DNA from: Candidatus Kaiserbacteria bacterium
Lineage (GTDB): Bacteria > Patescibacteriota > Minisyncoccia > Phycocordibacterales > Phycocordibacteraceae
NCBI GenBank assembly: GCA_003229135.1
Contig: QIHV01000050.1
Span: 1 to 8,292, forward strand
Reading direction: 5' to 3'
DNA: 8,292 bases
Shown: positions 5,669 through 8,292 of the stretch, one piece after another
Position numbering within the stretch: the first letter of the stretch is position 1
How the letters are laid out: each line of letters begins with the position of its first letter
Made by a program: the position numbers and the translations under genes
Notes under the pieces: generated by a model
What the model was told of the DNA's origin: nothing
The model's database searches: none
Seen by the model: the letters and a program-made list of their open reading frames with translations, nothing else

Positions 5669-6641
5669 TACACAAATAAAAAAACAAATAGTGACAATAG
5701 GAGGTGGAACTGGCACTTTTACAGTATTGTCTGGTTTACGAGCATATTCTGACGTATTCCTTACAGCAATAGTTTCATCTGCTGATGACGGTGGCTCCAC
5801 TGGACGTTTGCGCGATGCGTACGGTATCCTCCCACCGGGAGATGCGCGTCAAGCTATCGTTGCGCTTGCGCAGAAGGATACAACACTGCGTAAGCTTTTT
5901 GCATATAGATTTTTAAAGGGAGATGTCGCAGGTCATACTTTTGGAAATTTATTTCTGGCGGCACTTACTAATGTTCTTGGTTCTGGCACTGACGCAATAG
6001 AGGAAGCGTCACACATTCTGCGAATAAATGGACGCGTACTCTCAGCATCGAATAATCCGGCGGAGCTTGTCGCACATCTATCAGACGGAAAGATGCTTGT
6101 CGGCGAACATTCTATTGATAGTCGTGTACGTGGGCGTGCCACAATAACAAAACTCGCACTTACAACAAAAGAAATTGCCGCGCCATCAGTTTGTACGGCA
6201 ATACTTGATGCCGATATGATAATTCTTGGTCCTGGCGATTTATACACCTCAACCATTGCAGCAATCCTACCGTCTGGTATCCGCGCGGCACTCACGAAGT
6301 CAAAAGCAAAGCTTATATACGTGATGAATTTATTTACAAAGATGGGACAAACCAACGGATATACTGCGTCACACCACATACAAGAACTGGAAAAATACAC
6401 AGGACGCGCAATTGATATAATCATAATAAATAATAGCCCCTTTCCTAAAGAAGCACTCATAAAATATGCGAGTGAAGGAGAATCTCCAGTTAAAGATAAT
6501 CTCGATACTTCATCTCATATACTGCGTCGCGACCTTACATCAGTTACATTGGTTAAGCCGGTACCGGAAGATCCAACACCCCGCTCACTCATTCGTCATA
6601 ATTCCGTAAAACTCGCCACTGTGATAAGAACCCTTTTATGA
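5661..6641 (+). CDS. yvcK: YvcK/CofD-like family protein (UDP-sugar-binding regulator family)
   Basis: A 326-residue protein, standard length for the YvcK (gluconeogenesis factor) branch of the CofD-like superfamily. Motifs in order: G-G-G-T-G (14-18) in I-V-T-I-G-G-G-T-G-T-F; A-D-D-G-G-S-T-G-R-L-R (41-51); L-P-P-G-D-A-R (57-63); H-T-F-G-N-L (92-97); G-P-G-D-L-Y-T-S (190-197); N-L-F-T-K-M-G-Q-T-N-G (223-233); and a C-terminal R-H-N-S-V-K-L-A (312-319). YvcK proteins in Firmicutes and Actinobacteria bind UDP-sugars and are needed for carbon flow to peptidoglycan and for normal cell shape. They are not the F420 transferase CofD, although automated annotation often confuses them. The usual neighbours whiA and rapZ are not seen; instead it sits between a glycosyltransferase (8-nt overlap upstream) and a HAD phosphatase (4-nt ATGA overlap downstream), implying translational coupling. 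No Shine-Dalgarno precedes the ATG. Confidence 0.94.
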   Translation: MANTQIKKQIVTIGGGTGTFTVLSGLRAYSDVFLTAIVSSADDGGSTGRLRDAYGILPPGDARQAIVALAQKDTTLRKLFAYRFLKGDVAGHTFGNLFLAALTNVLGSGTDAIEEASHILRINGRVLSASNNPAELVAHLSDGKMLVGEHSIDSRVRGRATITKLALTTKEIAAPSVCTAILDADMIILGPGDLYTSTIAAILPSGIRAALTKSKAKLIYVMNLFTKMGQTNGYTASHHIQELEKYTGRAIDIIIINNSPFPKEALIKYASEGESPVKDNLDTSSHILRRDLTSVTLVKPVPEDPTPRSLIRHNSVKLATVIRTLL

Positions 6642-7159
6642 CATATTTTTTAGATTTTGATAGAACGCTCTTTGATACCGATGCATTTATAACGCACTTA
6701 CTCTCACGCCCGCAGGCAAATCAATTTTATAAAAAGTCGAAAAACCAACTTGAACTGACCATTAAAGATATTTCCAATATAGGAGCATCCGCTTTTGATT
6801 CAAACGAACTTATACAATTTGTATATCCGGAAGTATTACAATTTTTGCGTATGGTAGGGAGTGAAGCTGTCATTATCACATACGGAAATCCTACCTGGCA
6901 AAAATTGAAAATTGAAAATATTTTTATGAAAACTCCACGTATTTCTGTGATTTATACCGATGATAAACGCAAAGGAGAAGTTGTTACAGATAAAATTAGT
7001 CAATACAATAAGCCAATCATTTTTATTGATGATAAAATATCAGAATTAGAAAATATGGAGAAATATTGCCCACAAGTACAGCTATTTGAAATGCGGCGCG
7101 ATGGGGGTGTTGGTGATGGTCGTTGGCAAGTTATCCACTCACTACTTGATTTACCATAA
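6638..7159 (+). CDS. HAD-superfamily phosphatase-like protein
   Basis: A 173-residue protein with all four HAD motifs in order. Motif I is F-L-D-F-D-R-T (D6 nucleophile, D8 acid/base, T10). Motif II is V-I-I-T-Y-G-N (T81). Motif III lysine is K110 or K112 in D-D-K-R-K-G-E-V. Motif IV is I-F-I-D-D (D131/D132). The region between motif I and II is about 70 residues and largely helical, suggesting a small C1-type cap; the total is short for the family. It is a likely Mg2+-dependent phosphatase of unknown substrate. The start ATG overlaps the yvcK-like stop as ATGA, so it is the third gene of the operon; the pseudogene follows 2 nt after its TAA. Its codons look AT-richer than those of its neighbours. 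A nucleotide or sugar-phosphate phosphatase role is an inference from context only. Confidence 0.85.
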   Translation: MTYFLDFDRTLFDTDAFITHLLSRPQANQFYKKSKNQLELTIKDISNIGASAFDSNELIQFVYPEVLQFLRMVGSEAVIITYGNPTWQKLKIENIFMKTPRISVIYTDDKRKGEVVTDKISQYNKPIIFIDDKISELENMEKYCPQVQLFEMRRDGGVGDGRWQVIHSLLDLP

Positions 7160-7161
7160 GT

Positions 7162-7337
7162 ATGACGCAGTACAATCCAAAAAACGAATACTGATTGTTA
7201 CCCAAACAGTGGACACGCAAGACCCAGTGCTCGGGTTTTTCGTGCGGTGGATAGAAGAGTTTGCGAAGCACGCGGAGGAATTGACGGTCATTTGCCTTGA
7301 AAAGGCATCTATACGCTTCCGAAAAATATGTACTTAA
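7162..7337 (+). pseudogene. Broken 5' remnant of a GT4-family glycosyltransferase
   Basis: The frame-0 translation K-R-I-L-I-V-T-Q-T-V-D-T-Q-D-P-V-L-G-F-F-V-R-W-I-E-E-F-A-K is the beta-1/loop start of a GT4 enzyme and nearly matches the start of the gene at 8109. It has no in-frame start codon. The natural ATG at 7162, 2 nt after the HAD stop, reads M-T-Q-Y-N-P-K and is put out of frame by one missing base in or next to the A run at 7179-7184. A second single-base loss in the A/G run at 7299-7305 shifts the frame again. Restoring it gives L-E-K-G-I-Y-T-L-P-K-N-M against L-K-K-G-K-Y-E-L-P-K-N-V in the other copy. As it stands the frame ends at TAA 7335-7337. Nothing recognisable as glycosyltransferase follows and the antitoxin promoter begins at 7401, so the other ~300 codons are gone. 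Both losses are in homopolymers, so sequencing error is possible, but the truncation is not explained that way. Confidence 0.85.
7185..7330 (+). repeat. Direct repeat copy 1 (glycosyltransferase 5' end)
   Basis: Matches 8142-8288 at an offset of 957 nt, becoming 958 after a one-base deletion near 7303. Over the best block, 7197-7303 against 8154-8260, I count about 10 differences in 107 positions. The two copies flank the toxin-antitoxin module. Confidence 0.9.
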
Positions 7338-7400
7338 GGTACCAAGTAGCAATTACCACTTGCTGAAAATCTCAAAAAAATTGTGTAGCTAATAGAGTGC

Positions 7401-7429
7401 TTGTATCTGTAGCACAATTGAGCTACACT
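7401..7429 (+). promoter_or_regulatory. Promoter of the toxin-antitoxin operon
   Basis: TTGTAT (7401-7406), a 17-nt spacer, then TACACT (7424-7429): optimal spacing with four matches in each box. The -10 ends 6 nt before the antitoxin ATG at 7436, so the transcript should be leaderless or nearly so. Confidence 0.65.
7408..7427 (+). promoter_or_regulatory. Palindromic operator for antitoxin autoregulation
   Basis: TGTAGC-A-CAATTG-A-GCTACA is a 20-bp palindrome, perfect except for the symmetric A/A positions 7414 and 7421. It covers the 3' part of the promoter spacer and most of the -10 box. A further arm, GTGTAGCT (7383-7390), is an exact inverted match to AGCTACAC (7421-7428) and places another TGTAGC 24 nt upstream. 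RelB/DinJ-type antitoxins bind such sites through an N-terminal ribbon-helix-helix and repress their own operon. Confidence 0.65.
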
Positions 7430-7435
7430 TCATAT

Positions 7436-7720
7436 ATGACTAAAACCGCAACCGTCCGTGCACGCATTGAGCCTTCGGTAAAAGAGAAGGCAGAAGCTAT
7501 CCTACGAAAGATTGGTATCACACCATCAGAAGCGATTAGTGTTTTTTATCACCGTGTTGCGGCTGATAAAGCGATACCTTTTTCGCTTCAGGTGCCAAAT
7601 GCAAAAACACGCGCCGCACTTCGCAGCGCCGAGCGTGGCGATGGAAGGGCGTACCGCTCAGTAAATGAACTTTTTGAGAGTACGCTTGGTAAAAAATGGC
7701 ATGCGAAGCGTCCACGCTGA
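7436..7720 (+). CDS. RelB/DinJ-family antitoxin
   Basis: A 94-residue antitoxin of usual size. The N terminus M-T-K-T-A-T-V-R-A-R-I-E-P-S-V-K-E-K-A-E-A-I-L-R-K-I-G-I-T-P-S-E-A-I has the beta strand plus two-helix pattern of the RelB/DinJ ribbon-helix-helix domain, and I-P-F (47-49) follows as in DinJ proteins. The C-terminal half is charged and ends K-K-W-H-A-K-R-P-R, a basic tail where the toxin-wrapping region is expected. The start at 7436 is chosen over the ATG-like codon at 7397 because the promoter -10 lies between them and the next start fits the family N terminus. It overlaps the toxin gene by 20 nt, the usual arrangement, and a palindromic operator covers its promoter. Expected role: neutralise the neighbouring mRNA interferase and repress the operon. 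Confidence 0.9.
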   Translation: MTKTATVRARIEPSVKEKAEAILRKIGITPSEAISVFYHRVAADKAIPFSLQVPNAKTRAALRSAERGDGRAYRSVNELFESTLGKKWHAKRPR

Positions 7721-7970
7721 GCAGGCTTTTCGTCGTGACTTAAAGCGTCTCCAACGCCGTGGCGCAGATGTGCGGCTCCTTTATCGCATACTTACAAAAT
7801 TAGAAGTTGGAATGCCTCTTCCGCATAGAGCACGCCCACATCTGCTTCACGGTGAGTGGCAAGGATACTGGGAATGCCACATAGCAAACGACTGGCTTCT
7901 CGTGTATTCTTTCACAGAAAATGTTTTGGCCCTTGTTCGCACCGGCTCGCATGCTGACCTTTTTGAATAA
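7701..7970 (+). CDS. YafQ-family (RelE superfamily) mRNA interferase toxin
   Basis: An 89-residue ribosome-dependent endoribonuclease of the YafQ type. Comparing with E. coli YafQ from memory, the residues known to matter there all have counterparts three positions earlier: H47, H60, D64, W65, R80, H84 and F88, in the blocks P-H-L-L-H-G-E-W, H-I-A-N-D-W and R-T-G-S-H-A-D-L-F. The toxin therefore looks catalytically intact. The ATG at 7701 is preferred to the GTG/ATG-like codons upstream (7665) because it gives M-R-S-V-H-A-E-Q-A-F-R-R-D-L-K-R, the family N terminus. It also leaves a 20-nt overlap with the antitoxin stop, consistent with translational coupling. No Shine-Dalgarno is seen. It sits between two related glycosyltransferase 5' ends, so it was probably acquired or moved here as a cassette. 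Solitary-toxin or regulatory use cannot be excluded, but a matched pair is clear. Confidence 0.92.
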   Translation: MRSVHAEQAFRRDLKRLQRRGADVRLLYRILTKLEVGMPLPHRARPHLLHGEWQGYWECHIANDWLLVYSFTENVLALVRTGSHADLFE

Positions 7971-7982
7971 AGATACTTCAGA

Positions 7983-7988
7983 TATAAT
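7983..7988 (+). promoter_or_regulatory. Candidate -10 box downstream of the toxin gene
   Basis: A perfect TATAAT lies 12 nt after the toxin stop. The best -35, TTGAAT (7963-7968), is only 14 nt away, so the promoter is uncertain. It would produce a transcript of about 110 nt ahead of the glycosyltransferase ATG at 8109. Confidence 0.3.
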
Positions 7989-8033
7989 AAAAAATATAAA
8001 ATTATTTCGTCATTATGAATGATTTAGAGCAAC

Positions 8034-8042
8034 TGCTATATT
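8034..8042 (+). promoter_or_regulatory. Candidate extended -10 promoter for the right-edge GT4 gene
   Basis: TGC followed by TATATT (8037-8042) is an extended -10 of the same form as the minus-strand GT4 promoter at 4518-4526. A transcript from it would begin near 8049, the exact base of the hairpin at 8049-8093, giving the gene a ~60-nt structured leader. No -35 is visible. Confidence 0.35.
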
Positions 8043-8048
8043 ATAAAA

Positions 8049-8093
8049 AGAAGAATCCCCACAAGGACGAAACCTTGTAGGGGCTGCTCTTCT
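8049..8093. other. Long imperfect hairpin ahead of the right-edge GT4 gene
   Basis: The inner stem pairs CCCCACAAGG (8057-8066) with CCTTGT-a-GGGG (8073-8083, bulged A8079) around the loop ACGAAA. An outer stem pairs AGAAGA (8049-8054) with TCTTCT (8088-8093) across an asymmetric internal loop. On the plus strand it is followed by only a weak pyrimidine stretch. On the minus strand it is followed by a T-rich run, so it could act as a terminator for minus-strand transcription. On the plus strand it is better seen as a leader structure or weak attenuator. Confidence 0.6.
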
Positions 8094-8108
8094 ATTCGTG
8101 ATATTCCT

Positions 8109-8292
8109 ATGATACTAAACACACATAATCAGTCAAGAGCACGACTTCTCATCGTTACCCAAACAGTGGACACGCAAGACCCTGTACTGGGCTTTTTTGT
8201 GCGGTGGATAGAGGAGTTTGCGAAGCACACGGAGGAAGTGACGGTCATTTGTCTTAAAAAAGGGAAGTATGAATTGCCGAAAAATGTGACTG
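8109..8292 (+). CDS. GT4-family glycosyltransferase, N-terminal part (3' truncated by window edge)
   Basis: The open frame from ATG 8109 to the window end encodes 61 complete residues: M-I-L-N-T-H-N-Q-S-R-A-R-L-L-I-V-T-Q-T-V-D-T-Q-D-P-V-L-G-F-F-V-R-W-I and onward to L-P-K-N-V-T. The strand R-L-L-I-V-T-Q, the D-P-V-L-G-F-F loop and the W-I-x-E-F-A-K helix are the start of a GT-B glycosyltransferase of the GT4/group 1 type. The first residues differ from those of the pseudogene copy at 7162, while residues 12 onward match it closely. No stop or frameshift is seen, so this is probably the working copy. No Shine-Dalgarno or close-set -10 precedes the ATG, unlike other operon-leading genes here; instead a hairpin ends 15 nt upstream. 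The catalytic domain lies outside the window. Confidence 0.85.
   Translation, partial: MILNTHNQSRARLLIVTQTVDTQDPVLGFFVRWIEEFAKHTEEVTVICLKKGKYELPKNVT
8142..8288 (+). repeat. Direct repeat copy 2 (glycosyltransferase 5' end)
   Basis: Partner of 7185-7330. The similarity is still visible within a few bases of the window edge, so its true right boundary cannot be seen. Confidence 0.9.

Noticed and set aside
5933..6460. 175-codon open frame on the minus strand
   Set aside because: It lies entirely antisense to the YvcK-like gene, has no recognisable motif and no promoter; it is a shadow of the GC pattern of the real gene.
7340..7363. Imperfect hairpin CAAGTAG...CCACTTG after the pseudogene as a terminator
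   Set aside because: The stem is short with a mismatch and no T tract follows on either strand in the right position.
7665..7700. Longer toxin start upstream of 7701
   Set aside because: It would add 12 residues encoded by an alternative frame of the antitoxin; YafQ proteins begin near the M-R-S-V-H position and the overlap would become unusually long.
7185..8288. The GT4 direct repeats as insertion-sequence or transposon ends
   Set aside because: They are coding, diverged mostly at synonymous sites, lack inverted ends and target duplications, and no transposase or integrase is present.
1..8292. CRISPR array, tRNA, rRNA or replication origin
   Set aside because: No regularly spaced repeats, cloverleaf with a CCA-proximal arm, rRNA-like block or iterated DnaA-box cluster was found on reading both strands.

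Overview
The window looks like a chromosomal stretch from a small-genome, moderately AT-rich bacterium, most plausibly a member of the Candidate Phyla Radiation (Patescibacteria, Parcubacteria-like). This placement is an inference. It rests on very compact packing (genes overlapping by 4, 8, 20 and 45 nt), the lack of canonical Shine-Dalgarno sequences, and a run of glycan genes around a YvcK-family protein. TGA acts as a normal stop (yvcK-like gene, antitoxin), so there is no sign of the recoded UGA of Gracilibacteria/SR1.

Layout. (1) 1-417: the 3' end of a probable family 2 glycosyltransferase, closed by a strong intrinsic terminator at 447-479. (2) 495-1268 (+): an inositol-monophosphatase-family sugar phosphatase. 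It is convergent with an aminoglycoside-phosphotransferase-fold kinase-like gene (1265-2362, -), and the two share a CTAG at their stops. (3) Divergent from that kinase, 2438-3403 (+): an extended-SDR NDP-sugar epimerase/dehydratase, overlapping tail to tail with a GT4 glycosyltransferase (3359-4510, -). (4) Divergent from that GT4, a tight plus-strand operon: a second GT4 (4538 or 4568 to 5668), a YvcK/CofD-like protein (5661-6641), a small HAD phosphatase (6638-7159) and the broken 5' remnant of a third GT4 (7162-about 7333). (5) A DinJ/YafQ (RelB/RelE-type) toxin-antitoxin module at 7436-7970 with its own promoter and palindromic operator. (6) A 138-bp non-coding stretch with promoter-like boxes and a long hairpin, then a GT4 gene (from 8109) that runs off the right edge. 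Its first ~150 nt are a diverged duplicate of the pseudogene at 7162.

Together the genes suggest sugar activation and glycan assembly: phosphosugar phosphatase, kinase-like enzyme, NDP-sugar epimerase, one GT2 and several GT4 enzymes. A YvcK-type protein, a family known to bind UDP-sugars, is co-transcribed with them. The toxin-antitoxin module sits between two copies of a glycosyltransferase 5' end, marking this as a rearrangement-prone part of the cluster.

The most notable signals are: -10 boxes placed 6-7 nt before start codons in nearly every operon-leading gene, implying leaderless transcripts; a GT4 gene whose expected N terminus and promoter point to an AUA start; the toxin-antitoxin cassette between two related glycosyltransferase 5' ends; and a 20-bp near-perfect operator palindrome over the antitoxin promoter. 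I see no tRNA, rRNA, CRISPR array, transposase or replication origin.
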